64,000 nucleotides of DNA from Methylobacterium sp. E-066 (GCF_022829635.1 NZ_JAKSYO010000172.1:248001-312000), one strand, 5' to 3'. Positions 51,453 to 62,292 are shown, counted from the first letter of the stretch. Numbers and translations: made by a program. The notes: a model not told the origin generated them from the sequence alone.

Positions 51453-52937
51453 ATGCCGTCGATGAGCGCGATCCCCTTCGACAACAGCTACGCCCGCCTG
51501 CCTGAGCGTTTCTACGCCGCCCGAGCGCCCACACCCGTGGCGGCGCCGCGGCTGATCCGGCTCAACCGGGCGCTCGCCGAAGACCTCGGCCTCGATCCGG
51601 ACTGGCTCGCCGGCCCCGAGGGGGTGGCGGCGCTGGCCGGAAACCAGGTTCCCGAGGGCGCGACGCCCCTGGCCGCCGCCTATGCCGGGCACCAGTTCGG
51701 GCAGTTCGTGCCGCAGCTCGGCGACGGCCGGGCGGTTCTCTTGGGCGAGGTTGTCGACCGGTCGGGACAGCGTCGCGACATCCAGCTGAAGGGCTCCGGC
51801 CCGACACCGTTCTCCCGGCGGGGCGACGGCCGCGCAGCGCTCGGGCCGGTGCTGCGCGAGTACCTCGTCAGCGAGGCCATGGCGGCGCTCGGCATCCCGA
51901 CCACGCGGGCGCTCGCCGCCGTGGCGACGGGCGAACCGGTGGTGCGCGAGACCCTGCTGCCCGGAGCCGTGCTGACCCGCGTGGCGGCGAGCCATATCCG
52001 GGTCGGCACCTTCCAGTTCTTCGCTGTCCGGGGCGATGTCGAGGGCCTGCGGGCGCTCGCCGACCATGTACTGGCCCGGCACTATCCCGAGGCGGCCGGC
52101 GCGGAGAAACCGTACCGGGCGCTGCTCGAAGGCGTCGTCGCCCGCCAGGCCGCGCTGATGGCGCGCTGGCTGCTGGTCGGCTTCGTCCACGGGGTGATGA
52201 ACACCGACAACATGTCGATGGCCGGCGAGACGATCGATTACGGCCCCTGCGCCTTCCTGGACGCCTACGATCCCCGGACGGTGTTCAGCTCGATCGACCA
52301 GCACGGGCGCTATGCCTACGGCGAGCAGCCGCGCATCGCCCTGTGGAACCTGACGCGCCTGGCCGAGACCCTGCTGCCGCTGCTGGCCGCCGACGAGACC
52401 GAGGCGGTCGCCGAGGCCGAGGCGGCGCTCGCCGGCTACGCGCCGCGCTTCGAGGCCGCCTACCACAGCGGCCTCAACGCCAAGCTCGGGCTCACCGATC
52501 TGCGCGATGGTGACCCGGCGCTGGCCGGCGACCTGCTCAAGCGGATGGCCGAGAACCAGGCCGATTTCACCCGCACCTTCCGGGCCCTGTGCGCCGCCGC
52601 CTCGAACCCGGAGGCCGACAGCGCCGTGCGCGACCTGTTCGTCGATCCGACCGCCTATGACGGCTGGGCCTCGAACTGGCGCCAGCGCCTCGCTCAGGAG
52701 GCCCGCGCCCCTGCCGCAGCCGAGGCTGCGATGCGCCAGGTCAACCCGGCCTTCATCCCGCGCAACCATCGCGTCGAGGCGATGATCGCCGCGGCTCTGG
52801 AGCGCGACGACTTCGCGCCGTTCGAGGAGCTGCTGACGGTGCTGTCCCGCCCCTACGACGACCAGCCCGCCATGGCCCACTACGCCGAGGCGCCCGAGGG
52901 CGGCGGGGTCGGCTACCGGACGTTCTGTGGCACCTGA
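51453..52937 (+). CDS. selO: Protein adenylyltransferase SelO (pseudokinase)
   Basis: 494 residues. SelO transfers AMP from ATP to Ser/Thr/Tyr of proteins, with ATP bound in flipped orientation, and is linked to redox stress. Signatures: GHQFGQFVPQLGDGRAVLLGE, DIQLKGSGPTPFSRRGDGRAALGPVLREYLVSEAM, FVHGVMNTDNMSMAGETIDYGPCAFLD (catalytic-loop Asn/Asp), and NPAFIPRNHRVEAMI near the C terminus; the protein ends FCGT, lacking Sec/Cys-C of some eukaryotic forms but keeping a Cys. ATG at 51453 or 51462. Confidence 0.95.
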   Translation: MPSMSAIPFDNSYARLPERFYAARAPTPVAAPRLIRLNRALAEDLGLDPDWLAGPEGVAALAGNQVPEGATPLAAAYAGHQFGQFVPQLGDGRAVLLGEVVDRSGQRRDIQLKGSGPTPFSRRGDGRAALGPVLREYLVSEAMAALGIPTTRALAAVATGEPVVRETLLPGAVLTRVAASHIRVGTFQFFAVRGDVEGLRALADHVLARHYPEAAGAEKPYRALLEGVVARQAALMARWLLVGFVHGVMNTDNMSMAGETIDYGPCAFLDAYDPRTVFSSIDQHGRYAYGEQPRIALWNLTRLAETLLPLLAADETEAVAEAEAALAGYAPRFEAAYHSGLNAKLGLTDLRDGDPALAGDLLKRMAENQADFTRTFRALCAAASNPEADSAVRDLFVDPTAYDGWASNWRQRLAQEARAPAAAEAAMRQVNPAFIPRNHRVEAMIAAALERDDFAPFEELLTVLSRPYDDQPAMAHYAEAPEGGGVGYRTFCGT

Positions 52938-52950
52938 GCCGGCGCAACCT

Positions 52951-53169
52951 TCATAAGTGCGGCCACGCATAGATCTCGTGGATGCTGTCACCGTCCTGGA
53001 ACCAGTGCATCCGGGTTGCGGGGTTGAAGCCGTGCTCCCGGTAGGAGGCGGCGATCCCTGAAACGAGCGCCTGCGCCGCGAGCCGATCCGGAATCTCGTA
53101 GGCCAGAAGTCGCGGATGGCCCACACCCGCCTGTGCCCGGTCGCGAAGTAAGATGGAATAAGAGTTCAT
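52951..53169 (-). CDS. Hypothetical small protein
   Basis: 72 residues from the ATG at 53169. Compact alpha/beta-looking sequence (YSILLRDRAQAGVGHPRLLA, RMHWFQDGDSIHEIYAWPHL). No family recognised. Convergent with selO, 13 bases apart. Confidence 0.55.
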   Translation of the reverse strand: MNSYSILLRDRAQAGVGHPRLLAYEIPDRLAAQALVSGIAASYREHGFNPATRMHWFQDGDSIHEIYAWPHL

Positions 53170-53632
53170 CTTTGTTGCACCTCAGACGTCATGATGCACG
53201 AAAGCAGAAGTCTGAGGCACCCCGCTTGTTCAACGGCGCCCTGAGTCAAGGTTAATGGATTTTAAGACAAAATCCGACATTTTATCTAGCGAAAGACTCG
53301 TCCGTACGTTTCTGCACCATCCCCAGACCGTATCGGCTCGGCGGCGTCAGGGGCCTGGATTCCCTTCCTAGAATGGGCTACCCGCCTGCCCGGGGCGGTA
53401 CGTGCCGCCCTGGGGCGTGGAAACCCCTGTTTGACGGTTTGGTGCCGACCGCGACGGCACCGGAATCCTTGACTGCGTGGTCGGGGAGCCTGCGGCGCAT
53501 GTCCAGGTGTTCCGGCACTAAAGGTCGTAGGGACCGTTCAAACACGGTTTTCCAACTCCCCGACTGAGGGTGGTTGAGGAGGCTTGTCCGCGGGGACGTA
53601 CCGCAGACACCAGCCTGTCGGAGAGGTAGCCC
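53170..53632. other. Non-coding gap with AT-rich hairpin
   Basis: 463 bases. GGATTTT (53257-53263) pairs with AAAATCC (53269-53275) around AAGAC; the surrounding 60 bases are AT-rich. A GC-rich stretch 53390-53470 has several short inverted repeats. No gene supported. Confidence 0.4.
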
Positions 53633-53818
53633 ATGGGCTCCGACGATCCCGAGCTGCGCGCGCGCCAGCTTGCCGCCCTGCGCGCGGCCTACGAGGCCTG
53701 TGCTGCCCAAGCCGACGACCGCGCCGGCAGCGGCGTCGCGCTCCATGCCCGGGCGCTGCTGGGGCGGATCCTGGCGCTGCTGGGCGAGCTGAAGGACCAC
53801 GCCGACCCCGGACGCTGA
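53633..53818 (+). CDS. Hypothetical small helical protein
   Basis: 61 residues; ATG at 53633 after GGAGAGG. Two predicted helices (RARQLAALRAAYEACAAQAD, ALHARALLGRILALLGELKD). No family recognised. Confidence 0.5.
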   Translation: MGSDDPELRARQLAALRAAYEACAAQADDRAGSGVALHARALLGRILALLGELKDHADPGR

Positions 53819-53960
53819 CACTCGGCCCGGCGCGTGCCGGATGCTACCGTCCTGCGGATGAGCTTGGGTCCGATGATCGCGTGACGGGCCGGTGCCGTGG
53901 AATCGCGATTTCGCGCGTTCGCCTTTAAGGGCCCCAGTCGCGGCCGAGGGAGACTTGCTG

Positions 53961-54359
53961 ATGCGAAGACTCGCGCAGGCCCTATGCCTTCTCTGCGAAG
54001 TTTCAGCCTGGACCGGCGCCACCCGGGCGCTCGCCGCCGAAGAGCCCGCGCAGGCGACGGGCGACGCCATCCGCCCCGAACCGGCCCAGGCGCACAAGGT
54101 CGTCTTCTCCTGCCCCAAGGACCAGACCCTGACCGTCGCGTTCGTCACCGCAGGCCAAGCGGAGCAAGCCGTGGTCCAGCCGCCGAGCGGCTCCGCCGTG
54201 ACGCTCCCAATTCAGCCGAGCGGTTCCGGCTTCCGCTATGCGGACGAGACGTACGAATTGCGCGGCAAGGGCCAGGAGGTGATCTGGACCGACGCGTCCA
54301 AGCGCCCGATCGTGTGCACCGAGCAGATGCCGGCCCCCTCCGGCACGACACCGCGATAG
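53961..54359 (+). CDS. MliC-like periplasmic lysozyme-inhibitor family protein
   Basis: 132 residues from an ATG at 53961 preceded by GGGAG. Signal peptide MRRLAQALCLLCEVSAWTGA, then a small beta-barrel pattern: KVVFSCPKDQTLTVAFVT, AVVQPPSGSAVTLPIQPSGSGFRYADETYELRGKGQEVIWT, IVCTEQ. Two Cys bracket the domain, as in MliC/PliC. MliC proteins protect peptidoglycan from C-type lysozyme; the fit is at pattern level, without the canonical lipobox being clear. Confidence 0.7.
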   Translation: MRRLAQALCLLCEVSAWTGATRALAAEEPAQATGDAIRPEPAQAHKVVFSCPKDQTLTVAFVTAGQAEQAVVQPPSGSAVTLPIQPSGSGFRYADETYELRGKGQEVIWTDASKRPIVCTEQMPAPSGTTPR

Positions 54360-54625
54360 CGCGCCGGCCTCCTGTGCTCTCGGAACCGGCATCCCTTCCG
54401 ACGGAGAGGCCACCGAAAGCGGCGCCGCCGCGGCGCCGAACCCAGGCCCGCAAAGCGGATGTCAGCCACGTGCCTTGAAGGTACGGATCGGCCTCAAATT
54501 TAATCCCGATCGAAATCGAACGCGTCGGCATTTACCGAAAGCCATAATACATGGATAATAGCAATATCTGGGGCGATCCAGACTTATGTTGATTTTGACG
54601 AGCTATAGTTACATAGGTAGACTCG

Positions 54626-55648
54626 ATGACGCCTGAGAGACCGCGGCTCGCGATTATAATAAATTGCTACAATTACGAAAATTATGTCCGGCATTCGATC
54701 GAGAGCGTCGTTTCTCAGGATACAACACACTGCGATGTGATTGTCATCGATGACGGGTCCACGGACCGATCGTGGGATGAGATTGAGAAATTCGGCCTTC
54801 GATCGTTCCGGAAAGAGAACGGCGGCCAAGTGAGCGCGTGCCGATACGGTGTCTCCAAGACAGACGCGCCTTTCGTACTGTTCCTGGATGCCGACGACGA
54901 GCTGATTCCCGGCGCAATACAGAAAATCATCCTCCATCTCGACGAAGGAGTCGCGAAGCTTCAGTTCCCTCTGCTTCGGATCGACAGCACCGGATCCGTC
55001 GTCGGCCCCGCCTTTCCGAAACTGGCCGACGCGCGCGACCGCGGCCTCTTCGTCGATGCAATCGAGAAGGCCGGCACCTACATCACTCCGCCGACCTCGG
55101 GCAATGTGTTCCGCAGGGATCTGTGCACGCTGCTGGACGACGCGCATTACGACTCCGCGGTCGACGGCATCATGCTGCTGGCCGCTCCGTTCTACGGCGA
55201 TGTCGTGAGTCTTTCCGAGCCGCTCGGACGCTATCGGCTGCACAACAGGAACAAATCCGGCAGCAACCGGGTGCCGGCGCCGACGCTGCTCAGACGGCAC
55301 CAGAAGCGATTTGTCGATCGCCTGTCCCATCTGAGAACGATATTAATCGAGAAGGATGGAAAATGTAATATCGGCGACTCGACCAAAATGTATATGTATG
55401 CTCGGTACAGAAATTACATCGATATCATTGAATTCCGACGCATCACATGGAGGAGCGCCATCGTTACGGCGACATCTTTCCCGAGCTGGTACAATCCGAT
55501 CAAGCGCCTATCGGTCGTCGTGTTTTTGCTCGCGTGTTTGGTTCTGCCGCTCAGTACGATCCGATCGCTCCTCGAGGCACGTCTGACCAGGACTTGGCGG
55601 CCGGTGGTATCGAACATCCGCACGTTGGGCATGGCCCGGTCCGGCTGA
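54626..55648 (+). CDS. Family 2 glycosyltransferase in an AT-rich islet
   Basis: 340 residues. GT-A fold: LAIIINCYNYENYVRHSIESV at the front, DVIVIDDGSTDRSWDEI (nucleotide-sugar Asp), FRKENGGQVSACRYGVSKT, FLDADDELIPGAI (the DxD metal motif), ADGIM-like VDGIMLLAA, and a single C-terminal helix LSVVVFLLACLVLPLS. Probably adds a sugar to a surface polysaccharide. Composition (AT-rich codons such as ATA, AAT) is unlike both neighbours, and no other polysaccharide gene adjoins, so it looks transferred. Confidence 0.9.
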   Translation: MTPERPRLAIIINCYNYENYVRHSIESVVSQDTTHCDVIVIDDGSTDRSWDEIEKFGLRSFRKENGGQVSACRYGVSKTDAPFVLFLDADDELIPGAIQKIILHLDEGVAKLQFPLLRIDSTGSVVGPAFPKLADARDRGLFVDAIEKAGTYITPPTSGNVFRRDLCTLLDDAHYDSAVDGIMLLAAPFYGDVVSLSEPLGRYRLHNRNKSGSNRVPAPTLLRRHQKRFVDRLSHLRTILIEKDGKCNIGDSTKMYMYARYRNYIDIIEFRRITWRSAIVTATSFPSWYNPIKRLSVVVFLLACLVLPLSTIRSLLEARLTRTWRPVVSNIRTLGMARSG

Positions 55649-56199
55649 CGGCGCATTGTCGGATCGCCTATTCGAGCCGGTTCTTTACGGCTGCGCATGC
55701 ACCTAGAGGGTTCATGCGGCCATCCATGCGCATCCCGACTCGACGGCTCAGCCGTGCACAGCCAACGATCCCTGCGCGACCGTGGGGGACCCATGTCGAA
55801 CTCGAATCTGATCCGCGCGGCGGTCCGAAGGCGGGCTCCGATCCCTGCGCTGAGCAAACTCAGTTACTAGATCAAGTATTTCTTGGACTTCTCACAATAT
55901 ATTCGGTATTCATGAAATATCATTCCCGCACGCGGTAGTCATTCAAGACGCGTGTTTGCCAATACGTTCGGATCTCCCTTGAATGCAGGCACTTGAACGA
56001 CGCGGGCCGGAAGGCATATGCGATCCGGATGCCTGCTGACGGCCCGAAATATGCGTCCTGACCCTTCAGAGACCTGACGATCGGCATGACGGACGCGATG
56101 ACGATCTTCCATCGGAGCACCACGGGGGGCACGCCACTTGGCCTCGTCGTCGTCCGGTCCTGCAGGACGCGCCGGCTCCCGGCGGCGGCGCGCTAAACG
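55649..56199. other. Non-coding gap
   Basis: 551 bases, AT-rich at 55860-55935. No supported gene; the open frames here are Arg/Ser-rich shadows. Possibly decayed DNA flanking the glycosyltransferase islet, plus the promoter of the next operon. Confidence 0.45.
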
Positions 56200-57456
56200 A
56201 TGGGCTCCTCCCCCTCCGAACCGCGTGACGTGGTCGTCATCGGCGCAGGCGTCATCGGCCTGTCCGCCGCGCTGGCCCTGCGCGCCCGGGGCCTGTCCGT
56301 CACGGTGCTCGACCGCGAGGGCCCGGCGGCCGGGGCCAGCGCCGGCAATGCAGGGGCCTTCGCCTTCACCGACATCCTGCCGCTGGCCTCGCCCGGCATC
56401 CTCAAGAAGGCGCCGCGCTGGCTGCTCGACCCGCTCGGGCCGCTCTCGGTGCCGCCGGCCTATGCTCCGCGGATTCTGCCGTGGATGCTGCGCTTCTGGC
56501 GGGCCTGCGCGCCGGAGCGCGTCCGCCGGGCGACGGAAGCCCAGGCCGCGCTCATGGATTGTTCGCGGGATGCGCTGGAGCCCTTCCTCACGGCGACGGG
56601 CACATCGGCGATGCTGCGCAAGGAGGGCAACCTCCAGGTCTACGAGGGGAGGCCGGAGTTCGAGGCCGCCCTGCCCGGCTGGCACGTGCGCGCGGATCAC
56701 GGCATCGCCTTCGAGCACCTCGACGCTGCCGCGATGGCGGCGATCCAGCCGGGCCTGTCGCCGCGATTCACCCACGGGACGTTCACGCCCGGCTGGTTCT
56801 CGATCGCGGACCCGAAGGACTACGTGCTCGCCCTGGCCGAGCGCCTGCGGGCCGAGGGCGGCACGATCGCGCGCGCCGCTGTGACAGCGCTCCAGCCTAC
56901 GGGAGACGGCGTCGCCGTCGTGACGCAAGCCGGCACGCGCCACGCCGCGCAGGTCGTGGTCGCGGCCGGGGCTTTCTCGCACCGGATCGCCCGCAGCCTC
57001 GGCGAGCGGATCCCGCTGGAGACCGAGCGCGGCTACAACACGACCCTGCCCGAGGGTGCCTTCGACCTGCGCACGCAGGTCACATTCGGCGGCCACGGCT
57101 TCGTGGTGACGCGCCTGTCGTCCGGCATCCGGGTCGGCGGCGCGGTGGAACTTGGCGGCCTCGACCGGCCGCCGGACTTCCGGCGCTCGGACGCGATGCT
57201 GCGCAAGGCAAAACGCTTCCTGCCGGGCCTGAACACCGAGGGCGGTCGGCCCTGGATGGGGTTTCGCCCGTCGCTGCCCGATTCCCTGCCGGCGATCGGC
57301 CATGCCGCGGCCACGCGGCGGGTCGTCTACGCCTTCGGGCACGGCCATCTCGGCCTCACCCAGTCGGCGGGCACCGCCCGCCTCGTCGCCGATCTCGTCA
57401 CCGGCGCGCCGCCGGCGATCGACCTCGCGCCGTTCTCGCCCCAGCGCTTCCGATAG
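56200..57456 (+). CDS. FAD-dependent D-amino-acid / D-hydroxyproline dehydrogenase (DadA-like)
   Basis: 418 residues. N-terminal FAD site DVVVIGAGVIGLSAALALRARGLSVTVLD followed by SAGNAGAFAFTDILPLASPG, as in DadA-type oxidoreductases. Late motifs: RGYNTTLPEG, GGAVELGG, PWMGFRPSLPDSLPAIG and GHGHLGLTQSAGTARLVADL, typical of the glycine-oxidase/DadA group. Placed 23 bases before a 4-hydroxyproline epimerase gene, so the likely substrate is cis-4-hydroxy-D-proline, oxidised at the membrane. Confidence 0.88.
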   Translation: MGSSPSEPRDVVVIGAGVIGLSAALALRARGLSVTVLDREGPAAGASAGNAGAFAFTDILPLASPGILKKAPRWLLDPLGPLSVPPAYAPRILPWMLRFWRACAPERVRRATEAQAALMDCSRDALEPFLTATGTSAMLRKEGNLQVYEGRPEFEAALPGWHVRADHGIAFEHLDAAAMAAIQPGLSPRFTHGTFTPGWFSIADPKDYVLALAERLRAEGGTIARAAVTALQPTGDGVAVVTQAGTRHAAQVVVAAGAFSHRIARSLGERIPLETERGYNTTLPEGAFDLRTQVTFGGHGFVVTRLSSGIRVGGAVELGGLDRPPDFRRSDAMLRKAKRFLPGLNTEGGRPWMGFRPSLPDSLPAIGHAAATRRVVYAFGHGHLGLTQSAGTARLVADLVTGAPPAIDLAPFSPQRFR

Positions 57457-57479
57457 GGCTCCAGACAGGACTTGCCGCC

Positions 57480-58481
57480 ATGGCCAACCACACCTTCTCC
57501 TGCCTCGACGGCCATACCTGCGGCAACCCAGTCCGCCTCGTCTCGGGAGGCGGTCCGATCCTCGAAGGCACGACCATGCTGGAGAAGCGCGCTCATTTCC
57601 TGCGCGCCTTCGACTGGATCCGCACCGGGCTGATGTTCGAGCCGCGGGGCCACGACATGATGTCGGGTTCGATCCTGTATCCGCCGACGCGGGCCGATTG
57701 CGACGTCGCGATCCTGTTCATCGAGACCAGCGGCTGCCTGCCGATGTGCGGCCACGGCACGATCGGCACGGTCACCATGGCGATCGAGAACGGCCTGGTC
57801 ACTCCGCGCGAGCCGGGCAAGCTCGCCATCGACGCGCCGGCCGGCAAGGTGGAGGTGACCTACCGGCAGGAGGGCCGCTTCGTGGAGGAGGTGCAGCTGC
57901 GCAACGTGCCGGGTTATCTCCACGCCGAGGGCCTGACCGCGCAGGTCGAGGGCATCGGCGAGATCGTGGTGGATGTCGCCTACGGGGGCAACTTCTACGC
58001 CATCGTCGAGCCGCAGAAAAACTTCCGGGACATGGCCGAGCATTCCGCCGGCGAGCTCATCGCCCTGTCGCCGCGGCTTCGGGCGGCGCTCAACGCCCAA
58101 TACGACTTCGTCCATCCCGAGCACCCGGAGATCCGCGGCCTGTCCCACATCCTGTGGACCGGCGCGCCGCGCCATCCCGAGGCCCAGGCCCGCAACGCCG
58201 TGTTCTACGGCGACAAGGCGATCGACCGCTCCCCCTGCGGCACCGGTACCTCGGCCCGCATGGCGCAGCTCGCCGCCAAGGGCCGGCTGAAGGCCGGCGA
58301 TGATTTCGTGCACGAATCGATCATCGGCTCGCTGTTCCGCGGCCGGGTCGAGGCCGCCGCGACAGTAGGCGACAAGCCGGCGATCGTGCCCTCGGTGGCC
58401 GGCTGGGCGCGCCAGACCGGCATCAACACGATCTTCATCGACGACCGCGACCCGTTCGCCCACGGCTTCGTGGTGGCGTAG
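57480..58481 (+). CDS. 4-hydroxyproline 2-epimerase
   Basis: 333 residues from the ATG at 57480. Proline racemase family with both catalytic cysteines: Cys 90 in MCGHGTIGTVTMA and Cys 253 in DRSPCGTGTSARMA. Converts trans-4-hydroxy-L-proline to cis-4-hydroxy-D-proline, the substrate of the upstream dehydrogenase. N-terminal FSCLDGHTCGNPVRLVSGGGP is typical of hydroxyproline epimerases rather than proline racemases. The remaining pathway genes (deaminase, semialdehyde dehydrogenase) are not adjacent. Confidence 0.92.
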   Translation: MANHTFSCLDGHTCGNPVRLVSGGGPILEGTTMLEKRAHFLRAFDWIRTGLMFEPRGHDMMSGSILYPPTRADCDVAILFIETSGCLPMCGHGTIGTVTMAIENGLVTPREPGKLAIDAPAGKVEVTYRQEGRFVEEVQLRNVPGYLHAEGLTAQVEGIGEIVVDVAYGGNFYAIVEPQKNFRDMAEHSAGELIALSPRLRAALNAQYDFVHPEHPEIRGLSHILWTGAPRHPEAQARNAVFYGDKAIDRSPCGTGTSARMAQLAAKGRLKAGDDFVHESIIGSLFRGRVEAAATVGDKPAIVPSVAGWARQTGINTIFIDDRDPFAHGFVVA

Positions 58482-58673
58482 CGCGGCAATTCGATAGGGG
58501 GCGGCCGACTTTCGGCAAAAGGACGCTTCAGATCGGGAGAGCCCGAACCGCGGAAGCAGATCCGGGAGAGTGACGGCACCCTCCGTCTCGTATCACGTCC
58601 GTCCCCGCGAACCTTCGAGGGGACGGACGCCGCGTCTGGATTCTACCGAAGGAGCCGGCCTATCGCGTGGGGA

Positions 58674-60296
<1,623 letters not shown>

Positions 60297-60331
60297 GTCC
60301 AATCTCCCAAGTCTAAGGTTGTGAAGCCTGT

Positions 60332-60622
60332 TCAGGCCGCGATGACGCCGAGGATGTCGGCTTCCTTGAGGATCAGGAGGTCTTCACCATCGACCTTGAT
60401 CTCGGTCCCCGACCATTTGCCGAACAGGACGCGGTCCCCGGCTTTGACATCGAGCGGGGTCACCCGACCGGTTTCATCGCGGGCGCCGGGGCCGACGGCG
60501 ACGACCTCGCCCTCCTGCGGCTTCTCCTTGGCGGTGTCCGGAATGATGATGCCGCCCTTGGTCTTCTCGTCGCTCTCGACGCGGCGCAGCAGCACGCGAT
60601 CGTGCAGGGGTCGAAGGGCCAT
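60332..60622 (-). CDS. groS: Co-chaperonin GroES (10 kDa)
   Basis: 96 residues from the ATG at 60622: MALRPLHDRVLLRRVESDEK, mobile loop KTKGGIIIPDTAKEKPQEGE, then VVAVGPGARDETG, DVKAGDRVLFGKWSGTEIKV and a C-terminal LILKEADILGVI. Forms the lid of the GroEL cage. First gene of groES-groEL; heat-shock control elements of the CIRCE type are not seen upstream. Confidence 0.97.
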   Translation of the reverse strand: MALRPLHDRVLLRRVESDEKTKGGIIIPDTAKEKPQEGEVVAVGPGARDETGRVTPLDVKAGDRVLFGKWSGTEIKVDGEDLLILKEADILGVIAA

Positions 60623-60710
60623 CGGGATCGAATCTCCAGTCTGACGAGCCTCCGGCGCGCCCTGATCCAGGCCCGCCGACACCGAATAAGGTGTCCAGAG
60701 ACGTTCTTTC

Positions 60711-60763
60711 TGTCAACGGAGATGTTCTTTTAAAAGAACGCGCTTCGGCAGAGTGTTCGAACA
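60711..60763 (-). promoter_or_regulatory. groES upstream region: -35 box and two palindromes
   Basis: On the minus strand TTGACA is at 60716-60711; the best -10 (CCTTAT, 60691-60686) is 19 bases on, so the promoter is non-ideal. Just upstream are GTTCTTTTAAAAGAAC (60724-60739), a perfect 16-base palindrome, and TGTTCGAACA (60754-60763). No CIRCE (TTAGCACTC-N9-GAGTGCTAA) is present. Confidence 0.5.
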
Positions 60764-60912
60764 GCAGAACCGGTGGGACCGGAAATATTTTCCCGCAGCC
60801 GCCCCTACCCGTGCACGCGGTTTGTTAGGGCGCTTCATATCCGGCTCTCGGAGCCTTTCGACCACGCGCTCGCAGTAGCCTGACGGTTCTGACCGGCGTG
60901 TATCCCAATCTT

Positions 60913-61026
60913 CCCCTCATCCTGAGGTGCTGCGCAGCAGCCTCGAAGGAGGCCTTCCGGAATGGCGTGGCTGGCCGGAGTGCTCCTTCGAGGGCTCCGC
61001 TCCGCTACGCCACCTTAGGATGAGGT
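60913..61026. repeat. Palindromic repeat, family B, second copy
   Basis: CCCCTCATCCTGAGGTGCTG at the left with CACCTTAGGATGAGG at the right, inner CCTCGAAGGAGG with CTCCTTCGAGG; one mismatch in the outer arm. Same family as 21301-21413. The remaining spacer to groES holds no gene. Confidence 0.85.
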
Positions 61027-61057
61027 CGAGAAGGGATAGGGTTGGTCAGACAGGCCT

Positions 61058-61330
61058 TCAGTGAAGCAAAAAGTCCCCGGACACCGCGCGCAGTTCCGCC
61101 GGCTTCAGGAGCTGGCCATGCATGACCTTCACGGAATGCACCGGGCCGTCGAGCTGCTCCTGCCAGAAGGCCAGGAACTTCTTCAGTTCGGGAAGATGGG
61201 GGAACAGGTCCAGCTGCTGCCAGACGAAGGTCTGGAGAAGATGCGGATAATCGGGGAGGTGATAAAAAATCTCCGCCGTGGTCAGGCTGTAGCCTTCGAT
61301 CCAGGAAGGACGCTTTTTCGAGGTCGCCAT
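61058..61330 (-). CDS. usg: Usg family protein
   Basis: 90 residues from the ATG at 61330. Sequence EGYSLTTAEIFYHLPDYPHLLQTFVWQQLDLFPHLPELKKFLAFWQ is the conserved core of alphaproteobacterial Usg proteins, first noted upstream of trp genes. Function unknown. Here it has no tryptophan neighbour. Confidence 0.9.
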   Translation of the reverse strand: MATSKKRPSWIEGYSLTTAEIFYHLPDYPHLLQTFVWQQLDLFPHLPELKKFLAFWQEQLDGPVHSVKVMHGQLLKPAELRAVSGDFLLH

Positions 61331-61467
61331 CACCCAACTCGCTGAAGCCGGTTGACCGAGACGGTAAGCTAACCCGGGCGATTTGCCGCCTCAAGGAAAC
61401 GGTTCGCCATATTCCCGCGTGTCGACAGATGCTTGTGCCACGGGGAAGGCCCGGCGCACGTCCTCCG

Positions 61468-62289
61468 TCAGCCGGCGCGGAGTTCCTCGACGATCTCCCG
61501 CTTGAGCCGGCCGAAGCGTTCGTCGGTCAGCAGCGCCGCATAGCGCCGCGACCGGCCGAACGGCACCGGGATCTCCCGGGCGACGCGGCCGGGCCGGCCG
61601 CTCAGGACGAGGATGCGGTCGGCCAGGAACAGCGCCTCCTCGATGTCGTGGGTGACGAACAGCACCGTCGCCCCCGTGGCCTCCCGGGCGATCAGCAGCT
61701 GTTCCTGCATCCCGAGCCGCGTCTGGGCATCCAGGGCGCCGAAGGGCTCGTCCATGAGCAGGATGCGCGGCTCCGAGATCCAGGCCCGGGCGATGGCCGC
61801 ACGCTGCCGCATGCCGCCGGACAGCTCGTAGGGGGCGTGAGTCTCGAAGCCGTCGAGCCCCATCAGGGCGATCAGGCGGGCCGCCCGGGGGCGGTAGAGC
61901 GCGGCCGGCACGCCGGCGAGGCGGGGCGCGAAGGTGATGTTGTCGAACACCGACAGCCAGGGGAACAGCAGCGCCTCCTGGAACACGATGCCCCGGTCCG
62001 GCCCCGGCTCCCGCACCGGACCGCCCTCCACGACGATACGCCCCGCGCTGGGCTGCTCGAAGCCGCAGAGCAGGTCCAGCACGCTGGACTTGCCGCAGCC
62101 GCTGGGTCCCAGAAGGCAGACGAACTCGCCGTCCCGGATCGCGAAGGAGAGGTGCTCCAGGGCCGCAGTGACGCGCCCCGTCCGCCCGTCGACGAAGCGC
62201 TTCGCCACATCCTCCAGGACGATCAGCGGGTCAGGTGACGGCGGCGGCAGGGTGGCCTGGAGGTCGGGCGGCAGGATGTGCACGGTCAC
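61468..62289 (-). CDS. ABC transporter ATP-binding protein (sulfonate/nitrate/taurine type)
   Basis: 273 residues from a GTG at 62289. Walker A LLGPSGCGKSSVLDLL, Q loop GIVFQEALLFPWLSVFDNI, signature LSGGMRQRAAIARAW, Walker B ILLMDEPFGALDAQTR, switch His FVTHDIEEALFLADR. SsuB/TauB/NrtD family. Start is three bases after the permease stop; third gene of binding protein-permease-ATPase. Confidence 0.94.
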   Translation of the reverse strand: MTVHILPPDLQATLPPPSPDPLIVLEDVAKRFVDGRTGRVTAALEHLSFAIRDGEFVCLLGPSGCGKSSVLDLLCGFEQPSAGRIVVEGGPVREPGPDRGIVFQEALLFPWLSVFDNITFAPRLAGVPAALYRPRAARLIALMGLDGFETHAPYELSGGMRQRAAIARAWISEPRILLMDEPFGALDAQTRLGMQEQLLIAREATGATVLFVTHDIEEALFLADRILVLSGRPGRVAREIPVPFGRSRRYAALLTDERFGRLKREIVEELRAG

Positions 62290-62292
62290 GGA

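Noticed and set aside
53373..53567. GC-rich region with several short inverted repeats, considered as a structured RNA
   Set aside because: No consistent fold or recognised family could be drawn; short arms are expected at this GC content.
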